Shown: positions 1 to 7,532 of the stretch, piece after piece | Position numbering within the stretch: position 1 is the stretch's first letter | Layout of the letters: the number at the start of each line of letters is the position of its first letter | Assembly: GCA_903907665.1 (NCBI GenBank) | Contig: CAIVOW010000097.1 | Span: forward strand, 1-9,692 | Length of the DNA: 9,692 nt | Origin: an uncultured Actinomycetes bacterium | Lineage (GTDB): Bacteria; Actinomycetota; Actinomycetes; Nanopelagicales; Nanopelagicaceae | Direction: 5' to 3' | Notes under the pieces: generated by a model | What the model saw: only the letters and a program-made list of their open reading frames with translations | The model's database searches: none | Told to the model about the DNA's origin: nothing | Position numbers and translations under genes: made by a program

Positions 1-436
1 AGATATTTATTTCACGCTCAGCAGATTCAATTGAATCTGAACCATGGACAATATTTTGAACAACTTTTGTACCTTGATCTCTCGCAAGATCCCCACGAAT
101 CGTTCCAGGCTCAGCCGTCGTAGGGTCGGTGGTGCCTGCTAATTTTCTAAATCCTTCAATCACGCGATTACCTTCAGCGATGATTGCAACAACCGGACCT
201 GAGAGCATGAACTCAAGTAGCGGTTCGTAAAAAGGCTTACCTTCGTGTTCTGCATAATGCTTTGCTAGTAGTGCGCGATCAGGTTCAACCATTTTGAGTG
301 TTGAAATTACATATCCTTTTCGTTCGATACGAAAAATTACTTCTCCAACAAGCGAACGACGCACACCATCTGGTTTCACAAGAACGAGAGTGCGCTCTTG
401 AGGCACAAGATGAGACTGATTCTGCTGCGAGGTCAT
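1..436 (-). CDS. ndk: Nucleoside diphosphate kinase, 3' end cut by window edge
   Basis: Transfers the gamma-phosphate of a nucleoside triphosphate (usually ATP) to nucleoside diphosphates through a phospho-histidine intermediate in the cytoplasm. About 145 codons are visible and the C-terminus lies beyond base 1. Seen in the translation: the N-terminal motif RTLVLVKPDGVRR (residues 15-27), the central GTTDPTTAEPGTIRGDLA stretch (101-118), and NIVHGSDS (128-135), whose His131 is the catalytic histidine of the family. The ATG at 436 gives about 13 residues before the usual family start; a GTG at codon 11 (position 406) would give the more typical length, and neither has a clear Shine-Dalgarno sequence. 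It follows the DUF4233 gene by 31 bp on the same strand, an order shared with mycobacteria. Family assignment is certain; the exact start is not. Confidence 0.97.
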   Translation of the reverse strand, partial: MTSQQNQSHLVPQERTLVLVKPDGVRRSLVGEVIFRIERKGYVISTLKMVEPDRALLAKHYAEHEGKPFYEPLLEFMLSGPVVAIIAEGNRVIEGFRKLAGTTDPTTAEPGTIRGDLARDQGTKVVQNIVHGSDSIESAEREINI

Positions 437-467
437 TGGTGCATTCTATGGGCTGGCAGGGTTTCCT

Positions 468-809
468 TTAAACCGGGGGGTTCGCTTCCCGTTCGGCTAC
501 CAATCGTGCGCGAATAGCCTCACCCTTGCGCCCCAAAAAGAAGGCCGTAGCCCAAAGGCCAGCAAATAGCGTTCCCATAAAGTACATAATCGGCACCACA
601 GAGCCATATGCAATTAAGCCAATTTGTAGGACGCTTCCCACAATCCAACCTAATGGTCTTTTCATCATTCCTGCATTTAGCAGACATGCAAGGGCCAGTG
701 CCCCACCAAGAATAAGTGCGAGTGATCCGTGATTCTCCATCGCAAGCAACAATGCAAATCCCATGAGCAGAGATTCCATCGTTATTACAGCTGCGCCTAA
801 AATTCTCAT
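468..809 (-). CDS. DUF4233 family small membrane protein
   Basis: A 113-residue, strongly hydrophobic protein of unknown function. About four membrane-spanning stretches can be read at residues 4-24, 29-48, 52-70 and 73-92. They are followed by a charged, probably cytoplasmic tail (GRKGEAIRARLVAEREANPPV). No catalytic motif or signal peptide is evident. The size, topology and position between folC and ndk match the actinobacterial DUF4233 family (Rv2446c in M. tuberculosis), which is the basis of the name. Its ATG overlaps the folC stop codon in an ATGA arrangement (806-809), and no Shine-Dalgarno sequence is visible upstream, so translation is probably coupled to folC. A second Met at residue 11 is a less likely start. 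A link to folate or nucleotide metabolism is only guilt by association. Confidence 0.85.
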   Translation of the reverse strand: MRILGAAVITMESLLMGFALLLAMENHGSLALILGGALALACLLNAGMMKRPLGWIVGSVLQIGLIAYGSVVPIMYFMGTLFAGLWATAFFLGRKGEAIRARLVAEREANPPV

Positions 810-2164
810 GAGCGAAGCTCTGAAATCTTTCGAAGGATTGAACGACTTTCACCTGCCGTGACTACTGATCCAGTTATGACTACTGAAGAAACACCTTCAC
901 TCGTCTGATTAACTAGAGTGCATTGTTCGATTGCAGTAGTTATTGCCGTCCTAAGATCTGGCGCCTTAAAAACTCGATCAATCCCAAAGACTTTAATTGC
1001 TGCGTCAAAGAGCACATCTACCGGTAGCGCACGCTCGGAAGAATTCTGAGTTACGACTAACCGATCGATTATTGGCTCAAGCTCGAGTAATACACCATGC
1101 ACGTCTTTCTCGCCTAAGATTGCGAGCACACCAAATACGGTTTCGAAATCAAATTCAGAGGCAATGGTCGCTGCTAGTGCTTTAGCTCCATGAGGATTGT
1201 GTGCAGCATCCACTATGACTGTTGGGTCACGGTACAAAATTTCGCACCTACCTGGTGAGGTAACTTTTGCAAACGCATTCCTGACTAATTCTTCATCGAG
1301 CATAACGCCAGAGAAGGCTTCAACAGATGCAATTGCGATAGCCGCATTAGAGGCTTGATGTGCACCATACAAAGGAATAAAAATATCTGTATACATTCCA
1401 TGCACTCCGTTGATTGCCACAAGTTGGCCACCAACAGCAATATCTCGCTTGGCTACGGAAAATTCCAAACCTTCACGATATGGAATTGCTGCTTTTTCTA
1501 ACACTTTGGCAGTCAACACTTTTGCAACTTCAACAGGTTGCGCTGCAAGTACCACATGAGATTCAGGTTTAATAATTCCAGATTTTGTTTCAGCAATTTC
1601 TGCAAGCGTCTCGCCAAGATATTCAGTGTGATCTAAGCCAATAGGAGTAATAACAGAAACTTGACTTGAAACGATGTTGGTTGCATCCCATGCCCCGCCC
1701 ATCCCGGCTTCAATCACTGCGACATCGACTGGATATTCAGCAAAGGCTACAAATGCGAGCGCTGTCATCGCTTCAAAAAACGATATCGGATGTGGTTGAC
1801 GACTATCTATTAAGTCTAGGTATAAGGCGACATCGTTGTAGGTAGCAATCATTCCTTGCGGTGAAATTGGCTCGCCTTTTAGGGCAATACGTTCAAGAAA
1901 GCTTTCAAGATGCGGGCTGGTAAAGCGGCCGGTGCGATACCCAAGTTCTGAAAAGAGCGCGTCAATCATGCGCGAGGTCGTGGTTTTTCCGTTGGTCCCA
2001 GCAATATGTACGACGGGATATGTTCGCTCTGGACTTCCAAGTGCATCACACAAGGCAGAAATACGATCAAGTGATGGCTCAATGCGAGTTTCAGGCCAAC
2101 GCTTTAGCAGCGCTTGATAAATATGTTCCAAGACTTCAAGACTTTCAGGCGTACTCATATCCAT
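806..2164 (-). CDS. folC: Bifunctional dihydrofolate synthase / folylpolyglutamate synthase
   Basis: ATP-dependent cytoplasmic ligase that adds glutamate to dihydropteroate and extends the polyglutamate tail of folates. It belongs to the Mur ligase-like superfamily. The 452 residues show the P-loop AGTNGKTTT (55-63), the segment GRFTSPHLESFLERI (79-93), GMGGAWDATN (154-163), PIGLDHTEYLG (174-184), ETKSGIIKP (192-200) carrying the lysine expected to be carbamylated, and DAAHNPHG (319-326) at the start of the C-terminal glutamate-binding domain. Length is normal for the family. The ATG at 2164 lies 2 bp after the valS stop; a second ATG two codons later is also possible. No good ribosome binding site is visible, which suggests coupling to valS. 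Whether both activities are present cannot be settled from motifs alone; actinobacterial homologues are usually bifunctional. Confidence 0.96.
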   Translation of the reverse strand: MDMSTPESLEVLEHIYQALLKRWPETRIEPSLDRISALCDALGSPERTYPVVHIAGTNGKTTTSRMIDALFSELGYRTGRFTSPHLESFLERIALKGEPISPQGMIATYNDVALYLDLIDSRQPHPISFFEAMTALAFVAFAEYPVDVAVIEAGMGGAWDATNIVSSQVSVITPIGLDHTEYLGETLAEIAETKSGIIKPESHVVLAAQPVEVAKVLTAKVLEKAAIPYREGLEFSVAKRDIAVGGQLVAINGVHGMYTDIFIPLYGAHQASNAAIAIASVEAFSGVMLDEELVRNAFAKVTSPGRCEILYRDPTVIVDAAHNPHGAKALAATIASEFDFETVFGVLAILGEKDVHGVLLELEPIIDRLVVTQNSSERALPVDVLFDAAIKVFGIDRVFKAPDLRTAITTAIEQCTLVNQTSEGVSSVVITGSVVTAGESRSILRKISELRS

Positions 2165-2166
2165 AT

Positions 2167-4764
2167 TTATTGTGCCGGAAGAGCGGCTAGCGCAGCTGTG
2201 AGTCGCTCAATATCTGCAGTTGTATCTGCCATGCGTTGGCGAATTTCTTGCACTACTTCCATAGGGGCTTTAGCCATAAAACCTTCATTTTCAATTTTTA
2301 CTTTTGCGGTATTTCGATCCTTTTCGGCAGCAGCTAAATCCTTAGTAAGGCGAGCTCGCTCAGCGTTTATGTCGATTGCACCTGATAGATCGAATTCAAC
2401 TGTTATGCCTGCTACATCGATTTTTGAGGTGAAGTTACCCTCTTCCTTTTCACAGCGAACAATGAATCGAATTGCATCTTCATAGGAATCTAAACCTGCT
2501 TCTGATAGACCATTAAAACGAGCAATGATGCGGGCTGAGGTCTTTATTCCCTGGTCATTTCGGAAGCGGCGAATTTCAGTAATTATCTCTTGAACTTTTG
2601 TTACGGATGCAAGTGATGATTCTTCGCGTTGTGATGGATTCATTTTTGGCCAAGACGCAGTTACAAGCGTTTCTTTTCCAGTTAAGTTGCACCAAAGTTC
2701 TTCCGTGATGAATGGCATTACGGGATGCATCAACCGAAGTAACTGGTCTAGGACATGTCCAAGTACTCGCTGAGTGTCAGTTGCAGCAACCCCGCCCTTA
2801 GCAAATGATGATTTAGTTAATTCTAAATACCAGTCACATAAGTCATCCCATGCAAAGTGATAAATTATTTCGCAAGCTTTAGCAAATTCAAATTTCTCTA
2901 AAAGCTGGTCTACTTCTGAAACAGTTTCAGCTAGGCGAGTGAGGATCCATTTATTAATATCATCGAGTGAATCAAAAGATGGCATTGGACCTTCGGTAGT
3001 TGCACCATTCATCTTTGCAAACCTAGTTGCATTCCAAAGCTTTGTTGCAAAGTTACGTGCTCCTGCAATCCATTCTTCGGCTAGAGCTTGGTCCGCTCCT
3101 GGATTAGCTCCGCGGGCAAGTGTGAAACGCAGCGCATCAGATCCATACTTATCCATAAATTCAATTGGATCGACAACATTTCCTTTGGACTTCGACATTT
3201 TCTTTCCAAATTTATCGCGGACTAAACCGTGCAAAGCAATAGTTTGGAATGGCTGTACTCCATCCATTGCGAAAAGTCCCATAATCATCATGCGAGCAAC
3301 CCAGAAAAATAGGATGTCATATCCCGTAACGAGAACGCTGGTTGGATAAAACTTCTTTACATCATCAGTTTGTGTTGGCCAGCCAAGAGTTGAAAAGGGC
3401 CAAAGCGCGGAAGAAAACCATGTATCTAGAACATCAGGATCCTGCGTATATCCAGCAGGAGGTGTTTCGTTTGGACCGCACACGACAACTTCATCATTTG
3501 GTCCGTAATACACAGGAATGCGGTGGCCCCACCAAAGCTGTCGGGAAATACACCAGTCATGCATATTATCGACCCAGTCGAAATAGCGAGGAGCAAGTTC
3601 TTCGGGTTCAATTTTTACGCGACCATCGCGAACGGCATCACCGGCCGCTTTTGCGAGCGGAGCTACTTTCACAAACCATTGTTTCGATAGCCGTGGCTCG
3701 ACAACAGTTTCACAGCGAGAGCAATGACCAACTGAGTGTGAGTAGGGACGCTTTTCCCATCCGATTCTTCCGTCTTTGCGAAGTTGCTCAACCACAGCCT
3801 TTCGAGCTTCGAATCGATCCATGCCATCGAATTGAGTATTAGTTCCATCCATCACAGCATGTTCATTCATAATAATTACCATAGGAACGTTATGGCGCAT
3901 CGCCATCTCAAAGTCATTTGGATCATGCGCGGCAGTTACTTTTACAGCGCCAGTCCCAAACTCAGGATCTACTAATTCATCGGCAATAATTGGAATCAGG
4001 CGATCGACATATGGAAGTTTTACAAACTTACCGACCATATCTTTGTAGCGCTCATCATTTGGATTCACCGCAACAGCGCCATCACCCAACATAGTTTCTG
4101 GACGAGTAGTTGCAATACTGATTTGATTTTCACCCGGATCGCCATAAGTAATCTGAACAAATTCACCGTCAATTTCTTTATGATCAACTTCGATATCAGA
4201 TAAAGCAGTTAGGCATCGTGGGCACCAGTTAATAATCCGCTCGGCACGATAAATAAGTTCAGCGTCATAAAGACGTTTAAAAATTGCTAGTACCGCTTCA
4301 GACAGATTGGCATCCATCGTGAATGCTTCTCGGCTCCAGTCGACAGAATCACCCAGGCGCTTCATCTGATCCAGAATGAGTCCACCGGATTCGGCTTTCC
4401 ATTCCCAAACTTTTTCCACAAACTTTTCGCGTCCAAGATCATGACGAGAGAGTCCTTGCGCAGCGAGTTGTTTCTCAACAACATTCTGCGTAGCGATACC
4501 TGCGTGATCCATACCAGGAAGCCAGAGTGCTTCAAAGCCCTTCATTCGCTTCATGCGAATCAAAATGTCTTGAAGTGTGTGGTCCAGGGCGTGCCCAATA
4601 TGCAGGCTACCTGTCACATTCGGTGGTGGAATAACAATGGTGAAAGGTGGTTTAGATGACTTGGCATCAGCGGTGAAATATCCAGCATCAATCCACTTTT
4701 TATAGAGGACACCTTCAATATCGGCAGGCGTAAAGGCTGCAGCTAATTCAGGATGTTCGCTCAT
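2167..4764 (-). CDS. valS: Valyl-tRNA synthetase
   Basis: Class I aminoacyl-tRNA synthetase that charges tRNA-Val in the cytoplasm and hydrolyses mischarged Thr-tRNA-Val. The 865 residues contain the HIGH motif at 55-58 (in GSLHIGHALDHT) and the KMSKS motif at 522-526. The editing domain lies between them, with TTRPETMLGD (219-228) and AHDPNDF (279-285). Two CxxC pairs (Cys181/Cys184 and Cys348/Cys351) match the zinc-binding knuckles of bacterial ValRS, and WWGHRIPVYY (411-420) is typical of the family. The anticodon-binding helical domain covers roughly 600-740. Residues from about 800 onward (INAERARLTKDLAAAEKDRN and beyond) form the C-terminal coiled coil that contacts the tRNA. Length is close to other actinobacterial ValRS. 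The gene sits 23 bp after clpX and 2 bp before folC. No T-box leader or Shine-Dalgarno sequence is seen in the short spacer. Confidence 0.98.
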   Translation of the reverse strand: MSEHPELAAAFTPADIEGVLYKKWIDAGYFTADAKSSKPPFTIVIPPPNVTGSLHIGHALDHTLQDILIRMKRMKGFEALWLPGMDHAGIATQNVVEKQLAAQGLSRHDLGREKFVEKVWEWKAESGGLILDQMKRLGDSVDWSREAFTMDANLSEAVLAIFKRLYDAELIYRAERIINWCPRCLTALSDIEVDHKEIDGEFVQITYGDPGENQISIATTRPETMLGDGAVAVNPNDERYKDMVGKFVKLPYVDRLIPIIADELVDPEFGTGAVKVTAAHDPNDFEMAMRHNVPMVIIMNEHAVMDGTNTQFDGMDRFEARKAVVEQLRKDGRIGWEKRPYSHSVGHCSRCETVVEPRLSKQWFVKVAPLAKAAGDAVRDGRVKIEPEELAPRYFDWVDNMHDWCISRQLWWGHRIPVYYGPNDEVVVCGPNETPPAGYTQDPDVLDTWFSSALWPFSTLGWPTQTDDVKKFYPTSVLVTGYDILFFWVARMMIMGLFAMDGVQPFQTIALHGLVRDKFGKKMSKSKGNVVDPIEFMDKYGSDALRFTLARGANPGADQALAEEWIAGARNFATKLWNATRFAKMNGATTEGPMPSFDSLDDINKWILTRLAETVSEVDQLLEKFEFAKACEIIYHFAWDDLCDWYLELTKSSFAKGGVAATDTQRVLGHVLDQLLRLMHPVMPFITEELWCNLTGKETLVTASWPKMNPSQREESSLASVTKVQEIITEIRRFRNDQGIKTSARIIARFNGLSEAGLDSYEDAIRFIVRCEKEEGNFTSKIDVAGITVEFDLSGAIDINAERARLTKDLAAAEKDRNTAKVKIENEGFMAKAPMEVVQEIRQRMADTTADIERLTAALAALPAQ

Positions 4765-4787
4765 AATGGGTGAGTCTAGATTAAAAG

Positions 4788-6089
4788 TTAAGCGCTCTTC
4801 TCCTCGGTGTCTTCTGCGCCTTTGCCCTTGGCGGCGCGCTTTGGTCCGGCGCCTCGAGGGATGTATTGAGGCTCGGCCTCTTTATTTACTACTCCGGGAG
4901 TGATGATTACTCGCTCAATATCCTTGCGGGAAGGAACTTCATACATAACCGACAAGAGGGTATCTTCCATAATCGCGCGCAAGCCACGTGCACCAGTACC
5001 GCGTTTGATTGCAAGATCTGCAACCACTTCGAGAGCTTCTGGAGTTACTTCTAGTTCGACGCCATCTAACTCAAAGAGTTTTTCGTACTGCTTAACGAGA
5101 GCATTCTTAGGCTCGGTTAAAATCTCCATAAGCGCTGGACGATCTAACTTTTCAACGCTTGTAAGAATTGGTAGACGCCCGATAAATTCTGGAATCATTC
5201 CAAACTTCAAAAGATCTTCTGGCATTACATCACCAAAGATATCAACCTTAGAAACTTCTTCGGCAGTTTGGAGTTTGGCGTTGAATCCCACTCCGGCTTT
5301 ACCCTTACGGCTTTCAATTATTTTCTCAAGGCCAGCGAAAGCTCCACCCACAATGAAAAGAATATTTGTTGTATCGATTTGAAGAAATTCTTGATGAGGA
5401 TGCTTACGGCCACCTTGTGGTGGAACAGACGCGGTGGTTCCCTCAAGGATCTTGAGAAGGGCTTGTTGAACACCTTCACCTGATACGTCACGAGTAATCG
5501 AAGGGTTCTCGGCTTTACGAGCCACCTTATCGATTTCATCAATATAGATAATTCCTGTTTCGGCTTTCTTCACATCGTAATCTGCTGCCTGAATTAACTT
5601 GAGAAGAATGTTCTCAACGTCTTCGCCAACATAACCAGCTTCGGTTAGCGCTGTTGCATCTGCAATCGCGAATGGCACGTTAAGCATTCTTGCAAGAGTC
5701 TGGGCAAGAAGCGTCTTTCCGCAACCAGTTGGTCCGAGAATCAAAATATTAGACTTCGCTAATTCAACAGCGTCATCACGCTTTGAATCACCTGACTGAA
5801 CACGCTTGTAATGGTTGTATACGGCAACAGCTAGCGAACGCTTAGCGCTCTCCTGGCCAATAACAAACTGATCGAGGAAATCTGAAATCTCTTGTGGCTT
5901 TGGTAGTTCGGTTAATCCAAGAACGCTTGTCTCGGAGAGCTCTTCAATAATGATTTCATTACATAATTCGATACATTCATCGCAAATATAGACACCGGGT
6001 CCGGCAATAAGTTTCTTAACTTGCTTTTGTGTCTTTCCGCAGAAAGAACACTTAAGGAGATCACCTGATTCTCCGATGCGTGTGTTCAT
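4788..6089 (-). CDS. clpX: ATP-dependent Clp protease, ATP-binding subunit ClpX
   Basis: Hexameric AAA+ unfoldase that recognises tagged or damaged proteins, unfolds them and threads them into the ClpP chamber. The 433 residues show the N-terminal zinc-binding domain (Cys14, Cys17, Cys36, Cys39), Walker A GPTGCGKT (119-126), pore loop GYVG (152-155), Walker B IIYIDEID (180-187), the RKH loop (228-230 in GGRKHPHQE), an arginine-finger segment EFIGRLP (301-307) and sensor 2 GARGL (366-370). The ClpP-docking tripeptide, usually IGF, is VGF here (267-269), a mild change. The last ~25 residues are charged and low in complexity. The ATG at 6089 gives the usual start ([16 protein letters not shown]). 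The gene is separated from clpP2 by 87 bp holding a hairpin and a possible promoter, and is followed 23 bp later by valS. Confidence 0.98.
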   Translation of the reverse strand: MNTRIGESGDLLKCSFCGKTQKQVKKLIAGPGVYICDECIELCNEIIIEELSETSVLGLTELPKPQEISDFLDQFVIGQESAKRSLAVAVYNHYKRVQSGDSKRDDAVELAKSNILILGPTGCGKTLLAQTLARMLNVPFAIADATALTEAGYVGEDVENILLKLIQAADYDVKKAETGIIYIDEIDKVARKAENPSITRDVSGEGVQQALLKILEGTTASVPPQGGRKHPHQEFLQIDTTNILFIVGGAFAGLEKIIESRKGKAGVGFNAKLQTAEEVSKVDIFGDVMPEDLLKFGMIPEFIGRLPILTSVEKLDRPALMEILTEPKNALVKQYEKLFELDGVELEVTPEALEVVADLAIKRGTGARGLRAIMEDTLLSVMYEVPSRKDIERVIITPGVVNKEAEPQYIPRGAGPKRAAKGKGAEDTEEKSA

Positions 6090-6105
6090 ACCCGAAGACT
6101 ACAAA

Positions 6106-6127
6106 GCCCCACCATCTCTGGCAGGGC
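6106..6127 (-). terminator. Hairpin between clpP2 and clpX (possible attenuator or weak terminator)
   Basis: On the minus strand GCCCTGCCA, a GAGA loop and TGGTGGGGC form a continuous 9-bp stem. It has two central G-U wobbles and a GNRA-type tetraloop, and is followed by TTTGT. On the plus strand the wobble pairs become A-C mismatches, so the fold favours the clpX-sense RNA. The U tract is short and interrupted, so full termination is unlikely. The stem ends 16 nt before the clpX start codon and could act as a partial terminator, an mRNA-end stabiliser for clpP1P2, or a structure affecting clpX translation. The pairing is seen directly; the role is inferred. Confidence 0.4.
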
Positions 6128-6145
6128 ATTTGAGCATAAAGCGTG

Positions 6146-6161
6146 TTCGCTTATAGGTGAA
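6146..6161 (-). promoter_or_regulatory. Candidate clpX promoter/operator palindrome
   Basis: The plus strand reads TTCGCTTATAGGTGAA, an inverted repeat of TTCGC/GTGAA (one mismatch) around an AT-rich centre. On the minus strand its core reads TATAAG (6155-6150), a plausible actinobacterial -10 element. It would start a transcript about 50-60 nt upstream of clpX that includes the hairpin. The TTCGC half resembles part of the GTTCGC-type sequences bound by ClgR, the activator of clp genes in actinobacteria, but the second half fits poorly. No convincing -35 is seen. This is a weak prediction. Confidence 0.22.
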
Positions 6162-6176
6162 TCGGATGACAGCTAA

Positions 6177-6800
6177 TTACTTAGCTGCTTTGCGCGAGGC
6201 AAGTACCTGATCGATAAGGCCGTACTCGACAGCATCTGCTGCAGTGAGAATCTTGTCGCGTTCAATGTCTTTGGCAATTTCTTCAGCTGACTTTGTTGAG
6301 TGCTTTGCAAGCATCTCTTCAAGCAATGCGCGCATGCGCATGATTTCTCGAGCTTGAATCTCGATATCAGAACCTTGACCGCCACCTTCAGATGAAGGTT
6401 GGTGAATCAAAATTCGAGCATGCTCAAGAGCAAAACGCTTTCCTTTTGCACCGCCTGCAAGCAATATTGCCGCTGCAGAAGCTGCCTGACCAAGACAAAT
6501 TGTCATCACATCAGGGCGAACAAATTGCATCGTGTCATAAATCGCTGTCAACGCTGTGAAAGATCCTCCGGGAGAGTTGATGTACATCATGATGTCGCGG
6601 TCTGGATCCATTGACTCAAGCGTCAAAAGCTGAGCCATCACGTCATTTGCAACAGTGTCATCAATTGCCTGGCCCAAGAAAATAATTCGCTCTTCAAAAA
6701 GTTTTGTATACGGATCTAGGCGCTTGAAGCCATAAGCCGTCTTCTCTTCGATTGTTGGAAGTACATAACGAGCTGAAATATCATTTATTTTATTATTCAT
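6177..6800 (-). CDS. clpP2: ATP-dependent Clp protease proteolytic subunit ClpP2
   Basis: Serine peptidase subunit of the barrel-shaped Clp protease. In actinobacteria it forms a mixed complex with ClpP1 and receives substrates from ClpX or ClpC1. The 207 residues carry a complete catalytic triad: Ser108 in GQAASAAA, His133 in LIHQPS and Asp182 in ERDKIL. The 25- and 49-residue spacings are canonical. [19 protein letters not shown] (74-92) is the typical family segment. The N-terminus [29 protein letters not shown] and the [14 protein letters not shown] segment resemble mycobacterial ClpP2 rather than ClpP1, hence the assignment. The ATG overlaps the clpP1 stop codon (ATGA, 6797-6800), implying coupled, balanced synthesis of the two subunits. 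The first ~10 residues may be a short propeptide, as known for the family. Confidence 0.97.
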   Translation of the reverse strand: MNNKINDISARYVLPTIEEKTAYGFKRLDPYTKLFEERIIFLGQAIDDTVANDVMAQLLTLESMDPDRDIMMYINSPGGSFTALTAIYDTMQFVRPDVMTICLGQAASAAAILLAGGAKGKRFALEHARILIHQPSSEGGGQGSDIEIQAREIMRMRALLEEMLAKHSTKSAEEIAKDIERDKILTAADAVEYGLIDQVLASRKAAK

Positions 6801-7408
6801 GCTGCCCCACCACTTCCTGTTACTTGTGATGCCGACTTAACGACATGATCAACTAAGCCGTATTTCTTTGCATCTTCAGCATCAAACCAACGGTCACGAT
6901 CAGAATCTGCGGTGATTGTCTCAACGCTCTGACCTGAGTGCATCGCAATAAGTTCAGCCATACGGCGCTTGGTGAACGCCATCTGCTCTGCCTGAATCCG
7001 AATTTCAGTTGCTGTGCCACCGATGCCACCAAGAGGTTGGTGCATCAAAATACGTGCGTTAGGAAGTGCATAACGCTTTCCTGGAGCACCAGCTGTAAGA
7101 AGGAACTGGCCCATGGACGCTGCAAGACCCATAGTTACTGTCGCAACATCATTTTTGATGTATTGCATGGTGTCATAAATAGCCATGCCCGCAGAAACAG
7201 ATCCGCCTGGTGAATTGATGTATAGGAAAATATCTTTATCCGGATCTTCAGCTGCAAGAAGCAACATCTGTGCCGAAATAGCGTTTGCCATGTTGTCTTC
7301 AACTTGGCCCGTCATGAAAATGATGCGCTCTTTCAGAAGGCGTTGGTAAACCTGGTCATCCAAGCCGCCCATACCCATGCCCGCTGAACGCGAGGTGATT
7401 TCTTCCAC
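6797..7408 (-). CDS. clpP1: ATP-dependent Clp protease proteolytic subunit ClpP1
   Basis: Partner of ClpP2 in the two-ring Clp peptidase that degrades unfolded substrates in the cytoplasm. The 203 residues show the triad Ser98 (GLAASMG), His123 (LMHQPLGG) and Asp172 (SDRDRWF), with canonical spacing, so the subunit should be active. [18 protein letters not shown] (21-38), [11 protein letters not shown] and the [21 protein letters not shown] stretch agree with mycobacterial ClpP1. Translation starts at a GTG (7408), chosen because a strong AGGAGG sequence lies 4 nt upstream. A 124-bp spacer separates it from tig and contains a palindrome but no clear terminator, so it may be transcribed from its own promoter, by read-through from tig, or both. 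ClgR control is known for relatives but no clear site is seen here. Confidence 0.97.
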   Translation of the reverse strand: MEEITSRSAGMGMGGLDDQVYQRLLKERIIFMTGQVEDNMANAISAQMLLLAAEDPDKDIFLYINSPGGSVSAGMAIYDTMQYIKNDVATVTMGLAASMGQFLLTAGAPGKRYALPNARILMHQPLGGIGGTATEIRIQAEQMAFTKRRMAELIAMHSGQSVETITADSDRDRWFDAEDAKKYGLVDHVVKSASQVTGSGGAA

Positions 7409-7412
7409 TATT

Positions 7413-7418
7413 CCTCCT
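7413..7418 (-). promoter_or_regulatory. Strong Shine-Dalgarno site of clpP1
   Basis: AGGAGG on the minus strand, 4 nt before the GTG start of clpP1. It decides the start codon and is one of only two strong ribosome binding sites in the window. Confidence 0.85.
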
Positions 7419-7480
7419 GAAGGCTTTACTAAAACTGGAATTTCTATGTATTGACCTTAACAATCTTTATGCAGGAATGC

Positions 7481-7498
7481 TTCCCGATTAATCGTGAA
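7481..7498. promoter_or_regulatory. 18-bp imperfect palindrome in the tig-clpP1 spacer
   Basis: TTCCCGATTAATCGTGAA contains a perfect 10-bp palindrome CGATTAATCG (7485-7494). After one mismatched pair it continues with TTC/GAA arms. It lies 73 bp upstream of the clpP1 start, where an operator for the clpP1P2 operon would be expected. A DNA-binding dimer site is more likely than an RNA hairpin because the repeat leaves no loop. It does not match ClgR, HspR or HrcA consensus sequences well as I remember them. The repeat is seen; its function is inferred. Confidence 0.3.
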
Positions 7499-7532
7499 AT
7501 TAGGCTCATCCTGTTCGCCCTGAGAGAAGTGG

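Noticed and set aside
2114..2485. 123-codon plus-strand frame spanning the folC-valS junction
   Set aside because: It is antisense to two well-supported genes, with no start signal and no family resemblance.
3342..3842. 166-codon open frame on the plus strand
   Set aside because: It lies entirely antisense to valS, whose frame shows dense family motifs. It has no ribosome binding site or recognisable domain.
5196..5340. ClpX docking loop VGF in place of IGF as a sign of altered ClpP binding
   Set aside because: Ile to Val is conservative and all other functional motifs are intact, so this is ordinary family variation.
7409..7532. Search for a sigma-70-type promoter before clpP1
   Set aside because: Several AT-rich hexamers such as TAATTT and CATAAA exist, but none pairs with an acceptable -35 at 16-18 bp, so no promoter is called.
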